Shown here: one piece after another, positions 9,735 through 23,300 of the stretch
Layout of the letters: each line of letters begins with the position of its first letter
Position numbering within the stretch: position 1 is the first letter of the stretch
From: Manis javanica
Lineage: Eukaryota; Chordata; Mammalia; Pholidota; Manidae
DNA length: 64,000 bases
NCBI RefSeq assembly: GCF_040802235.1
Contig: NC_133156.1
Location: forward strand, 188,487,851 to 188,551,850
Direction: 5' to 3'
The notes under the pieces: generated by a model
Seen by the model: the letters and a program-made list of their open reading frames with translations, nothing else
What the model was told of the DNA's origin: nothing
The model's database searches: none
Translations under genes and position numbers: made by a program

Positions 9735-9960
9735 AGGGGCTAATACTCTGCAGTTAAGCGTTTGGCCTCTGGGATCAGTCAGACCCAGGTTCTAAACTCT
9801 TCGGCTTCCTGGCTGAGAGACTCTGGGGAAGTTGTGTAGTGTTCCAAGTCTTTGTTTCCTTACCAGATGTATGGGTAGTTCAGGTACCCCTTAGGGTTAC
9901 TGGGAAAATTCAAAGAATGTGTGCAAAGGTCTGTGTCTGGCACGCAGGACTGCTCTTATA
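9735..9960 (+). repeat. MIR-family SINE remnant
   Basis: Sense-order MIR blocks: 'ctctgggatcagtcagaccc', 'gtctttgtttccttaccaga', 'gtgtctggcacgcagga'. Confidence 0.75.
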
Positions 9961-10345
9961 AATGGAGTTTAGGTTTATTATGAGTTACTTTATCCAAGAG
10001 GTTTGCCAAGCACTCCAGGAGGCTGGAGAGCAGCAGTGTTTGGGGTCCAGAAAGGCTCCTGCAGGCAGTGGGCCGGCCAGGCAGTGAGAGAGCATCCCTG
10101 GGAGGGCCTGGCCGCGGGGCGTTTGGATGTCCAGGCAGGAGCCCAGGGGGCAGGGAGGACAGAAATCCCAGGAGCTGGGCAACACGCTGAGAAGGCACAG
10201 GGGTACGGTAAAGGATTTCAGCAGAAGAGCACTGTGTCTTCAGTGGAAGAGGAGATGGGAGGGGGGAAGGGTGGGGAAGGTCAGTGCAAGGCTGTCAGTC
10301 ACGAGACGCCAGTGGGCCTGAAGAGGAAATAGAAAAATAGGAGGT
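9961..10345. repeat. Possible L2 fragment, GC-rich
   Basis: A weak resemblance to LINE-2 (for example 'aaaggatttcagcagaagag') continues the neighbouring L2-like piece across the MIR. Overlapping open frames here are a by-product of high GC. Confidence 0.3.
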
Positions 10346-12315
10346 TCAACTGCTAGGACTCCTGAGCCAGAGGGTTAGGGTTGAGGCAAGGGGAGCAGAC
10401 CAGGAGTGAGTTTGGGTTTGGGCGGTGCACGGGGCTGGGCCCCCAGGCTGGCTGGGCGGGGAAGTGTGCCGTGGACAGGAGGCAGGCTCAGCAAGGTGCG
10501 TGGCGCGCAGGCACCTCAGGAGGCTACAGGATGTCTGCAGGGTGATGGACAGGGTGATGCCGGAAGAGCGGTGCAGAGCTCGGAGGGGCAGCAAGGATGA
10601 TGAGCCCTATGAGCTGTTTTGAGTGAGGAGCCACATAGGAAGATCTATGTAGGTGAGCGCAGCCCTGAGGCAGACACAGCGCTGATGACATGAGACCCCT
10701 TGTTTTCACTCCTTAACTCGGGATTTCAGGACTTCTGAGGACCACCCAGGATGTGTCTAAGCATTTGCTCCCCTCAAGTTCCTGGTAAGTCTATGCAGCT
10801 CTCTATAGACACCTTCCCCCTTGGAAAAGCACCACCAGGAAGGCAACAGATCCTGGGGAATTGCTGCAGCCTGAAACTATGATCCTGGAATGAACTTTTT
10901 CATGACTTTAGCTCAGTGAGATACTGTATATGAGAAGTGAAAATAAGGTGTGGCCCAGACTTGCAGTTGTCCTACATAATCTATTCTCACTTTCTTCCTT
11001 ACTCCTAGAATCCTTTTTAGATGGCCACCCAGAATAAAAGCATTTCCTAGTTTCTTTTGCAGCAAGATATGGTGCAGCAACTAAATTCTGGCCAAAAGGC
11101 TGTAATTAGAAATACTACACATACCTTAGGGAAAGTGCCCTTAATGAGAATGCCCTTCTTCACCCTTTCTTCTGCGACGGCTGCCAGATAGGCATGGTGG
11201 CTGTACCATCAACAGCCACATTGGACATAAAGGTAGAAACTGTGTGTTGAGAATGCTAGAACAAGAAGAGCTTCAACAGCCTCTGATGATCTTATGAAGC
11301 CCATTTACTAGCTCTACACTGCTTACCTCATGTTTTGTAGGCAAGAAAAATAAAATTGTTTTGTAAAAGCCACCATTACCATTTTTCAACTTTGTCATTG
11401 ATTGTAAAACCCCATTATTCTGTACACCACTGAGAAAAAGAAAACACTGCCAATTGTATGACACATTCCAATTTCAGAGAAGTTCAAATGTGACCAAAGT
11501 ATGAGTCTTTATTACACGAACTGCAGTATTCTGGATTTTCGTTATTCACAGCCAAGCCTAATCCTAACCAATTCAAGAAACCTAAGGATAGAAAAGACGA
11601 GTTCTAAATAAAGAACATGAAAATCATGTAGAGGAAAGAACAAGTTTCTATATAAAAGAATGACTCATAAAAGTAGTAATGACACATGACTCAATTTAGG
11701 GACATTCCTACTATACTTCCCAGTCTAGCCTGGGTTAATCATGCATGGCTCTTTGGACTTGGCCATCAAATGAGATGAGACTCTAGGGCAGAGTGAGCTG
11801 GCTTTAAGATGTCAAGGACACAAAGCTGAGTGCCAACTGGACTCTACTGTGACTTGGCTTGTATAGTGTCTCTGACTCTTTGGTCTCCTCTCCTCAGCTC
11901 TGCAGGGTCCTCTGGGCTGACTTTGGAGGATGAATGGGCAGCTGCTGCCAGCAGCAGCTGATGACCAAGACAAGCTTGCAGCCAACAGGCTCTCCCTTAG
12001 CTGACACCCCAGGCTCTTCCTGCACCAGCCACTGCTATTGCTTCCGTAGGCAACTGGAGCCCTGGTCTGGGGCAAAGCTGAGCACTTTTGCTTCTCAAGG
12101 ATAGAGGCTTGCCTTTAACCTATGACAATCCTGTATTTATGTACCTGTTGTGATTAAAACATTAAAGGCCAACATGACAAACAAAAGGGAAAGGTGGCTT
12201 ATCTAAAAGTGGTTTTAAGATGAAATATCCATTTTGTGTGTCGTTAAAGCAGGTCACTTTCACGAGGAAGGCCCACTTGTAAAAAAAATGCAGTAACTTT
12301 TTTGCTGACTTGATG
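10346..12315. other. Intergenic sequence; possible old LTR near 10990-11390
   Basis: No gene was recognised. The block around 11270-11380 ('gctctacactgcttacctca', then 'gcaagaaaaataaaattg') has the look of an old LTR end, but I could not name it. The rest shows nothing. Confidence 0.35.
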
Positions 12316-12480
12316 CTCTGGCTATCATTTACTGTCTTCTCATGTGATGAGTATGTACATTTATTATTTAATACATCAACCCCACAGATAGGTGATATCA
12401 TTCCTATTTTTAAAGACAATATAATTAAGGCACAGATAAGTTAACTTTCTCATGGTAATAGCTACTAAGTGGGCTCTGCA
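12316..12480 (-). repeat. MIR-family SINE remnant
   Basis: The block around 12390-12470 ('gtgatatcattcctattttt', 'aaggcacagataagttaact') fits the reverse-complement MIR consensus. Diverged. Confidence 0.55.
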
Positions 12481-13249
12481 CTTAAAGGGTTGGTGAAGGT
12501 TGCCATTACAATGGAGTTGTAATGTACTGTAAAAGCAGTCCTTTAAAATACAATTACTGAAACATGTGAAGTTCTGCTGAGGAGTATTTTCTCTTTCTGT
12601 TCGTAAGGTCCACTGAGCACTGAAGACTTGTGATTATTCTGAAGGAAAGCTTTCTCTGAAAAGGTAAAACAAAAAGAAAAAAGAAAAAAGTTGGGAAAAT
12701 GGTGGGAGATGGACTGGATAAGCTACAGGCAGGCAACCATCCCAATGGCCTGCGTAATAATCCAGCAATATGGGAGTCTCTGTCAGTGATGGAGGTGCAA
12801 GCGTTCCATCCCAGGGCAGGTAAGCTGGACTACTGTTGGGCTGACAGCCTATTTCCAAAGAAAACACAGCATGTAACTTTTTGCTGAAGCTGTGTCTAGT
12901 AATATTTAAAAATGACTTTTTAGAGATTTTCTGCTCACCTTAATTTCACGCATATATTTCTTGGAAAGAAAAAATTCCCTACAAATCCCTACTTAACCTT
13001 GCTGATTCTGAAGATACTATATGAATCATGGTTATGATCTCATGTTCTACATGAAAACAGCTTGGCTACTGAAAGTACTGATGCAGTTCCTAGGGGCCAG
13101 ATCCTAATTCCTTCTGGTTTCAACAAAGTGGAAACCCTACAAAATGATTTCCTCTGGATTGAATGTGGTAAAATGGAATAAAACCTCACATCCCAACTCT
13201 TTACATTTTTCCCTCAGATACCAAAGTTACAAAGACGCTAGACTAAGTT

Positions 13250-14217
13250 TCTTTTAAATTATTTTATTTTTGTGTAAGCTAAAAGGAAATTTACACACTG
13301 AAATCTCAAAAGACCTGGGCATGCACATTAACCTTGTTAGAGGTTCTTCTACATGTCTCTCTTTTTTCCATAGGAATTTCCCCAAACATTTAAAACCCAT
13401 AGTTTTTACTGTATATACATCCTAAACCATAGCAATCTATGATTATGTCATTTTACACTGTGCAAAATCCTCAAAAAATAGTGGTATGATAGAACAACAA
13501 AAAAATAAGTAACAAGTAAATTTCATTGTAAGACATTCAGATAATTTTGGTCCTTCTCTAAAGCAAACTGATTTAAAATAGACACAATCTCTTCAAACCC
13601 CCTCCAATCAAGTTCTGACAATGATCCATACCTTATAAACAAAAGAGCAATTGATGAAGTACCTTGTAAAAGGTCAGACAGCAGTATGCCAGACTGAAAA
13701 GATTAAAAAAGTGCAAAAATGTTAACAAAAGCCAGATCTGAAACAAACCCACCACACATACAATTAAAAAAAAAAAAAATTAGAAGAGCTTATTTAGCAA
13801 AGTAATTTGACATATATGAAAAATCAACAGGACAGTGAATGCAATCTGAAAAGACTGAAGGGGATTTCACAGACAGTGGAAACTTGAGTTTTTAATTTTC
13901 TTTTTTTATCTCAAAAGTTTTGTAAGAAGGACACCACCAGTGTATTTCACAAAGACATAAATGTATACACCCCAGCAACACAAAAAAAGAATAAATCTTC
14001 AAAAATGTTCACCCCAATTATTTACATTTTTTTCTAATATAAATTTAGGACTTCAGTATGTAAATAAATATACATTACTATGTATATACCTTTCTAGTGC
14101 GGCTTACCAACACATCAGCTGAACTTGATATTTTTTTAAATTAAAGCAGGTATGCTTTTGATGGTAGGGAAGGGACAGAGGGAAGGAAAAGCAACGAAAC
14201 TGTCCAGTTCCCAGCAG
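13250..14217 (-). other. AFTPH: AFTPH 3' untranslated region (estimated end)
   Basis: The stop codon at 14218-14220 (minus strand) is followed by about 970 bases of AT-rich sequence without recognised repeats. The first good minus-strand AATAAA is at 13263-13268 (TTTATT on plus), with a T/GT-rich stretch beyond it, which makes cleavage near 13245-13255 plausible. A later AATAAA at about 12359 is an alternative. The end is an estimate from signals only. Confidence 0.55.
13263..13268 (-). terminator. AFTPH: Candidate AFTPH polyadenylation signal
   Basis: Canonical AATAAA on the minus strand, about 950 bases after the stop codon. It is chosen because unique sequence runs up to it and an ancient repeat lies further downstream. 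Confidence 0.5.
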
Positions 14218-14365
14218 TTATCCGTCAGCATTCTCCTGGGAGCTTGTGGATGGTGTTAACGTGGCTGGGAACATCAATACCTTGGCATGCATGAACGTTA
14301 AGTCAGGAAGACTAGCGATCACCTTGATGGCTTCTTTACTCAGGTGCTCTTCCCTTTTTGGTTTC
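14218..14365 (-). CDS. AFTPH: AFTPH last coding exon (148 nt coding)
   Basis: Acceptor TTTGTCAACAG|GAAACC. It encodes KPKREEHLSKEAIKVIASL and the conserved C-terminus ending SSQENADG, then TAA at 14220-14218. The exon continues as the 3' UTR. Confidence 0.95.
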
Positions 14366-17300
14366 CTGTTGACAAATGAAAAAGAGTAGTGTGTTAGTAT
14401 GATTTTGCTCTAGGTCAAATGGGAGAAAATCCACTCTTGAGGTAGACAGCAATCTGTGGGGTGTTTACCTTTTCCTCATCCAGTTTCTGGACCTTGTAAT
14501 ACCTTTGTATTGTGTGCCTCCTGTGCCAGATGCCAAATCCTACAAAGATGTATGCCCTACTTATGTACATTCCTTACAGCCAGGCACGTACACATACTCA
14601 CATGTACCTATGCACAGCTCGCAGCTTCACCTAAGACTAACACATCTACCCAGGCATACTTCTAAAATGTTACTGAGTAGAAATACAATGCCCAAAGCCC
14701 TAACAGTACTCCGCCCAGCTGGATTTCCCCAGACCCCCTGTGAAACTACCACTTACCTCAACATAAAACAAAGTATGTCTGGCATAAGACCTTGCAAGTC
14801 ATTTTAACCTTAGGCTTTCTTCTTCCCCAGTGGGGAATTCCAGGAGAGAAAGGCCTCAGCTCAAAACCACTCAGCCTTGGCCCCACTGAGACACAGACAG
14901 CAGGTCCCAAAGCAGCAGCGCTAGGCTGGCTGCTGGTACTGTGAGTACACAGGCAGGAAGGACTTGGGCAGAGGGCAAATCTCGATATCCTATGGGTCCT
15001 GCAGATGAAGTACATTTTACTACACTGACCCCCAGTGTTACAAGTGAGCAGTTGGCACCTAACAGACAGGAAGAACTCCTGGTGACCAGGTCTTCCCAGC
15101 AGGTAAGCTGCAAAAATACCAACTGAGTCACATCTGAGGTTTCTAATCCAACCTTTATTTTTTCTAGGATGTTAAATATATCAGAAGAATAGTTGTAATC
15201 ATACTGATATTAAGGTTAGGACAAAGTTCACTTAAAATTGATTAAAAAAAAATTTGTTGACTCTAACAAAAAGCCCAATTCTTTTTCATTGTAAAGGATA
15301 GTTGGTACTCTATTAGGTGTGACCCAAGTTATTTCTTCCACCTAAATATTCTGTCTCTGAGATGGGAAGCAGGAAGTCAGGAGATGGAGCAAGAATGGAA
15401 AGATAGATGCAGGCCTTTATTTTATAACTAGATTTTCCTTTTGTTACCACTTTGAATTTAGGCTGAAATCAGAAGATTTTACAGAATCACTGGAAAATCA
15501 AAAATAAGATTTTTAGGGCCAAAGTTCTTTAATAGGGAGCCAGTTTCAGGGACCCTGAAACCATCAGCAGATCAATCAGCACTGAACTCACTTCAAGGGT
15601 TTATCAGAAAACAGAAGAGCAATTCCAAAGTTTTCTGACTGAAATCTACATTTTTAATTGTATTGAAATGGTGGCAAAACTATTAGGTGGATATTTGATA
15701 CGGAATTGGGACAGCGGCATCATTCTAAAGGAAAATAAGATCATTTTTTTAGTCTCAAAGTGGAAAACTGGAAGTGTATCATGAAAAAGGTCAGTCTTTC
15801 ATCAATGGTCAATCTTAGTATCGCCAACAACACCTATAATATAGTCTAGCCAAAATGCTTTTCATGAATATATCAAACTTGTGGATATAATTTCCAGTTT
15901 ACAGGAAATAAGGGAATAGAGAGAACTGTATTAAATACTATTTGAAGGAAGCAAATAGACAAGTCCAGAGGCTGGGTTTTTCTGCAGGACCACTGGACTG
16001 GTCTTTTTTAACTGGAAAACAAAAAAACAAAAGGGATGGGAGTAGATAAGCAAAGGAGACTTAAGAGCCATAACAAAGACTATTGTCCAAACCAGAATGT
16101 CAATCTAGGGGAAATCTGAATGCAGCCTGGGTATTAGATGACATGAGAAATTACTGAAATTGACAGATGGAGATCACTGACTGCAAGAGTAGGTTCAATT
16201 CAATAATGACTATAAAAATCTCATTTTTGGCTAAAATAACACATGTGTTTGCACAAAAAAGACCTGAAAGAATACACATTAAGTAGCTTACTGATCTGAG
16301 TGGTAAGAATGGGGATATTTTAGTTTTTAATTTTTGCCTGAATTTTCTTTCTGTGATACAGCTTACTGCTTCTATATTGATAAAAAGTTATTAAAAACAG
16401 TTACAGATAAAATTGCACTAACAGACTTCCTCATTTGTGAAGTACAGCTGGGATTTGGGAAAGGAGAGCAAGGAAGAAACTTTCACACAAGGAATGGTTG
16501 GTAAAGATTATTCTAGAGTCTATATTTCAGAGGCACTACTTGGAGGCAATATGGAATTGTATTTAAAAATAAAAATTGTATATAGTTTATATATATATAT
16601 ATATAGTTTGTACATTTATCTGTAGTCACTGCTTTGATGTGATCTATTTTTCTCAGAATTTAAGAAAGAAGAAAATGTTTGAGGAGAATTTGAAAACAAA
16701 AAGTTTTATCATGATTTTTTTTCAAAGCCAAAGGCAGTGACCTAATTTTGATTTATAATCTCTCTAGCTAAGATTTATCCTTTTTGTCAATAGAATACAA
16801 TTGAGAGTACAGAAATAAACCCATGTCTTTATGGTAAATTGATTTTCAACAAGGCTGCCAAGACCATTCAATGGGGAAAGAATAGTTTTTTAAAAAAAGT
16901 TATGGACACTCCCATGCAAAAGAATGAAGCAGGACCCCTACCTCATACCATTTAAAAAATTAACTCAAAATAGATCAAAGCCCTAAATGTAAGATTGAAG
17001 CTATAAAATTCTTAGAAGAAAATCTAGGTGTAAATCTTCCTGACCTTGAAGTAGGCAGTGATTTCTGTGATGGCTGTAACCAGAAAGTCAGACAATAACA
17101 AGACTTGGTGAGAATGTAAAATGGTGCCACTACTTTGGAAAACAGTTTGGCAATTTCTCAAAAAGTTGAACATAGAGTCATCATATGACTCAGCAGTTTA
17201 ACTCCCAAGAAAATTGAAAACACTTGTTTACACAAGAACTTATATATGAATGTTCACAGTGGCATTATTCATAATAGCCAAAAAGTGAAAATAACCCAAA

Positions 17301-20300
17301 CACCTATCAATTGAGTAACAGGTAAGCAAAATATGATATGTTTATACTATGGAATATTATGGAGCGAAAGGAATGAACAGTAATGAATGTTCAGTAACAA
17401 CATAGTTGAATTTGAAAACTTTATGCTAAGTGAAAGAAGCCAGACATAAAAGGTCACATATATGATTCCATTTATATGAAATAACCAGAATGGGTAAATC
17501 CTCAGAAACAGAAGGCAGACTAGTGGTTGCCAGGGCTGGGAAAAGAGGCAGATAGGGAGTAACTATTAATGGGCATGGAGTTTCTTCTTGGGGTGATAAA
17601 AATAAAACTGTCTGGAATTAAATAGTAGTGATGGTTGCACAGCCCTGTGAATATACTAAAAACCACTGAACTGTACACTTGAGAAGGGTGAATTTTATGG
17701 TATGTGAATTACATCTCGAAAGGTCAAGAAAGAGAAAAAGACATACCCCTTTTGGTAATTAGTTGTTTGGCTTGTTTAAACTTCAGTTAGAGGTCTATGG
17801 CTACTAACTAGCTGCCTATCCACTGATTAAGAAGTAATTTTTCTCTGTTTTAGAAAAGGTAAGCAAAAAAATGGAACTATTTTAAAGCTAAGAACTTAAC
17901 ATTTCTCTAAAAAGTGAGAAGTCACTTCCACAATCTGTGTATGGAAAGAAGAGCACTGTACTAACATATGCAAAGGCCCTTATAGAAGTGTATTGGGTGC
18001 TGCTGGTTGCCATGGCAAATCCCTCTACCCGACCACTGTTTCTTAACTTTTTCTTACTCTACTGTTCCTCAGTGCTTTTTCACTCTATCTTCTATATTTT
18101 GTCAATAGCCAAGGAGATTTTGCTGAGCTTTACTTTCTGTAGTACAATTTATTCAAAAACAAAAAGAACAATGAAACAAAACCTAAAAACAACAAAGACT
18201 TTGAAATTATATATGCCATCCACTTTTCTTTTTTCTCTGTACAACTGAGAATCACTCATGGGGACATTTTACAGTATTACCCTCTAATTGTAAGACTTGT
18301 GAATATTTGCACTACTAAGCATTTTCAAATTATTACCAGAAAATACAAACTTGGTAACTTGTTTTCTCTTCAATTTGTTGTGTTTTAAGTATGAAGCTGG
18401 ACAGGTAATAGAGATTAATTCAATGCAGCTACTAACACTGACCCTAGGATACATACTATGGTTTTAGTTTATTCATAATAGCACAGAATAAAAACAAAAA
18501 TAATTTCTTATAGTGAAAGGAGTTGTAGAAGTTCCCTAGTGTTCATGGAATGCTTACAGGATGAGTTAAGAAGTCGGGAGAGCAAGCAAGTTAACAATGT
18601 GGTTTAGAGCTCCTCCTAATGGCACAAAAAATGAATTCTCATCACTGGGACTTTTCAAAACTCTACTATGGTTTGTTTAGTGAGACTGCGAAGGAAAAAA
18701 AGTAAGGAAACAGTAGGATCCTCCTTAGAAAAGACTGTCCTAAAAATAGCAGGGGAAAGCCCACACATTAAAGCATCTGTTTTTTTGAAGCTAAATGTGC
18801 ATTAGCTTTTGGTTAACATACACAGAAAAAATGGACGATAAATTTGTAGAAGAATTTCAATTTGAAAATATGATTTGGAAAAAGAAAAAATTAGAAATCA
18901 AGCAAAAAAAACCAAAAAGGCTTCATTTACAAGTAAGTTCACTTACTAGGAGGCTTTAATAATAGTAGGTAGTGTTACTACGAAGAAATGGGGCAGTGAG
19001 AACAATGGAGAAACTGGACAAATGAGAATGTGCACACAGCAGAGCAATTCCAGGACGGTAAGGGCATCCATATTATAAACAAATCATGGGTTTTCATAAT
19101 CACAAATGTTAATAGCTTTAATAATAATAAATACCTATTGAATGGCTATTTAAGCACACAATACAGTTTAAAAGGTAATGTGGTAATTTCAAGCTTAAGT
19201 TTTAAGACAGGTAAGCATTTATTATTTGAAACTTTTTAACATGGATGTTTTCTACAGAAAAGGGTTGGTAGGCTTGGTAAAGCAAGGCTTCATATCCTAA
19301 ATCAGAGGTGTCGCACATTAGTAAAATTCAGAAAATAAAATAGTGGCTGTCCTTTACTCTTTGCCAGAAAGTGAAGATTAGCCTCAGTGACTCTGTGAAA
19401 TTGGGTTCCCAAAGAGGATCATCTCAGTGTTTATTAAAGGACAGGAACAGTGTTTCTACAAGGACTTTATGATCTCAATACTTAATCAGAATTCTTCTCC
19501 ATTGAGTTTGGAGGGTGGGTAAAAGAAAACCACATGTCAGTCCTTTTCAGTATCTTACGAAATAGCTCTGCTCTATTGAAGTTTCATAATTAAACATAAT
19601 TTGATACTGTTTCCTGGAATTAGGCATCTATTGGTTTTTACAAATATAAAGTGAATTTTAATACAATATGTTAAAATATGGCCAATGTATTTGCTTTCCC
19701 ATTTGGGCTGTTTTGTATAATACAGAATTCAAAACTAGGGTGCAATACTAGCTGTTTACCTGGTAGATGTGCTTGTCTTCTCTACTGTGGACATGAGTCT
19801 CGCAAATGCATCAGTCACCTTGAGGCTTGAGGTGGAGATTTCCAGCTTAGAAGTTGTTAACTCATACAACTCTGGATCCACACCTTATAGTATAAAATGA
19901 TAGTCAGTGATGGCAAGCTGCAATTGGTTACTCAATTAGCCACAATCCAAGATGCAAAAGGCAATTATTCTGTAAACATCTGAGTCTTCTGCAAGCACAG
20001 CACATCTTTAAAAACTACTGCATTTATTTTTTAAATTATAAATTCTACTTTTCAAGAGTTTTTATATAGTAGGAAAATATTTTTAGAATTTCACTGTGAT
20101 ATAAATATAGCCTTAATTAACTTAACGTTTATGTAGTAGATACAATGCAAATACTGCTAAAATTTATATCAGCTATAGAAAACTCCCTCAATTTTGGTTT
20201 AGTGATATGAAAGTTATCAATGTTTTATAAATAGCACAGGATTTGTTAAATAACACCTCAATTTTTAAATTGAGTGATTGATTAACCTCATTTTTTGAAA

Positions 20301-23300
20301 ATTCCTCTCTCCCACTTCACATTTTTTCTTCATTATTTGCTTCCACATCAAAAGATTCAGAAGTTAATACAAAATCTCAAATATGGTAGATGATCTGGTT
20401 ATTTAAATATACTCTGACCATTTGAGGACATGAAATATTACTTAAAGCATCAAATTATTACTAAAGATAAATTATGTACCACATTGTTCTTTCTTCAGGT
20501 AAAAAGTGAGAAGAGTAAAATATTCCATTAAACCACTACTTCTGGACAAAATGAAAATTGTTAATCAAATTTCTATAGTCTCATATCTAAATCTAGTAGC
20601 TAACTGCTCAAATATCTTGTTAGAGGAATTCAAAATGATGCGGAGTTTGAGGGTTAGATACATTGTAAGAGTATAAAAATCTTCCTCTGACTTCACAAAA
20701 ATATTCATACATATTTTTATATTTCCTTTGACTATAGATTTAATATAAATTATTAAATCTATAAGTTATTGACTATAGATATAATATAAATTATAGTCAA
20801 GGGAATGGCAACAATGGCTATAAAAACACTGAAAAGAACAATTAAATATTTTCAACTCAAGCTAAACTTTGGATAATAATCAGATGAAAAAATATTAATC
20901 CTCTATTTTCTTTGATACCAGGAAATTGAGATAAAAAGTTCAGCAGTTTCAGGGTAAAACAGAAAGGCAGATTCTAATGAAGAAATGTCTTATCACTTCA
21001 TCAATTTCTTATTTCTAAAAAAGCCCTAAAATCAGCCCTAAAAATTATACTGTAAATGTAAATACTGATACCAAGAAATCTTTTAGGATATTTCAAGGTT
21101 AAGACAAAAATCAAGAACTGCCTTCTATTAACCAACTTTGCAGATGACTAGGAGATGTAAACACAGATCTCAGATGTCTACAGAAATCAAACAAGCAGAA
21201 GCAGCTTCCACAGTTATCATGTCCAACAAGGGAGGAAGGCTATAGAAAATGTTTGTTGACTCTCCCAAGTTCTTAGTATTTCACTAAGATACAATTTCAG
21301 AATATATTTTAAAGGCCTTTTCTTTGTATTTCTTTAAGCATATAGGTTTCAATTAAAATATAAAAAATTGCAGATGCCTGTAAAGGGACGAAATGAACAC
21401 AAAATACCTTCTTCCTCCACTGTGAAAGGTTAGATTCCAAGTAACCACAAAATTTAAGTTTGTCTAATGCATAATGCAGAATAAACACTGGCATTCTGAC
21501 TGGCAACAGGAAAGTGCTAGTAAAAACTTGGTTGGGTTTGTAAAAGACTGGCTACTTGGCTGTCAAACAGTAAAGTGGGAGATTAAAAAAAAAAAGGAAT
21601 CACCTCCCTATCCCCTCCCACCCTCTGCCCATCACACCATCACACACACAAAATGTACAATGTTTTATGTTTTTCAAAAACAAGATTAACAACTTACTCT
21701 ACACTAATAACTGGAGAGTAATATTTTTAATAGAAGAGTTTGTGTTTTATAGACTCTTACTAAGGCATAGTTTAGTTACATGACTAAAGCTAGCCAACCA
21801 AGTTCTATGCCAACCTCCTAAGTCTCACACACAAAATAATTAAATTACTGCAAGTTAAGACAAAATGACTTTCCCAGAAACAAGTGAGAAAAAGTGCAAG
21901 CAACTGGGGAAATGGAATACAACACTAAGGTGTTGATACCTGTAGCTTGATGGTAAGTTTTAACAAAACCCAATAGCAATAAACAGAAGCCAATGCAAAT
22001 TTATAGTCATTTAGTTTATATAGCAGCTAGAGCAAATTAATGAAAATACAGAACAAAAATATTTAAAAGATTCCAAAGTAATGAGGACTGTATTTGAACA
22101 TGCTAATTTCACTTCCATTACAACTCTAAGCTTCTGAGACTTGATCTTCTCAAAGCTGTGTATACTAAGCCTGGTTATCAGGTCATTTCTGTACTTCTTT
22201 ATGTGGTCAGATTATTTCTGTTCCTATGGATGATTTTTTAACCGAGTGTGAAATGTAACCAAAAATTAAATTTAAACCAGGTTTTAGGCATCCAAAAACA
22301 GTGACTTCACTTGAATCATAGTACTAGTTCAAGACAAAACAAAGCTAAGAGCAAATTAAAAATGGGAGCTTGATAATTCATTTTGGGAATACTGATTCAC
22401 AAGTTTGGTTTTTTGTTTTTTTTCCCTATTAAATATTAAAAACAATGACTTAGGCTCAGCCAGGTCATTCAATAGCTTAAATATATTTAGAAATAATTTA
22501 AGTGAATAGTAAAATACCATTTTGAAGTCAAAATCAGAACAGATTGGTTTTTTGTATGCTTGCAAAATCTTGAAAATAATGAAAATGATAACCAGGGGCT
22601 TAAACTGAGGAATCCAGACATTCTACCGAATGGTCTTGGAACTTCCTTTTAGCAGGATCAGATTTCCATAACCAGATTTTGGAGAAGGGCATCCTGGACC
22701 CCAGGCTTAACTTGAGCTGATTCTTTTGGCCAACCCCATTTCCCACCATGGCTCCTAAACTGCTGGGAAGTGGATGGCAGGGTTATATAATGGAACAGAA
22801 CAAAACCCAGAATTTCTCAGGAACCAGGCTGGCTGTCTAACTGGCTGCTTAGTGGGAACAAAGAGGGATCCTTGCTATGCATTCTGGGTATTAGCATCCA
22901 TATTGCACCCCAACAGCTGTCTGGTGATCAATGGGCATGATTACCAGATCACAAGTTGGGATGACAGGGACTCTTCAAAATCATATTAAATAAAATGTAA
23001 ACATAAAAATGCCATTATATTTTAATCTTTTATTCAGTTAGAAAATGACAAAGTACATTCGTCCTTTGGTTAATGAACTGAACTTTCGCAGGGCTGAACA
23101 TTAAATTAACAGGCACTCCAATAAGTTTTAATTTCTAGCTTTTAATATCTCATAGCAATTATTTTCTACTATTAACTTTTGTAACATTTTTTCCCTCACA
23201 TGGAAAACCAACAGTATACTTTCTATTTAAAAGTTACATAAAAACAGTAATAGTTCTATGTGGAACTATATAACTAAATGGTAGACTCCAACATTTTGGA

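Larger units (their letters stand above)
14366..19759 (-). other. AFTPH intron between coding exons 8 and 9
   Basis: It contains the L1 fragment at 16790-17725 and a short TA run at 16588-16605. The rest is AT-rich sequence in which I see no gene or RNA. Small frames (for example 14505-14807, 17937-18248) have no recognisable motif. Confidence 0.7.
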
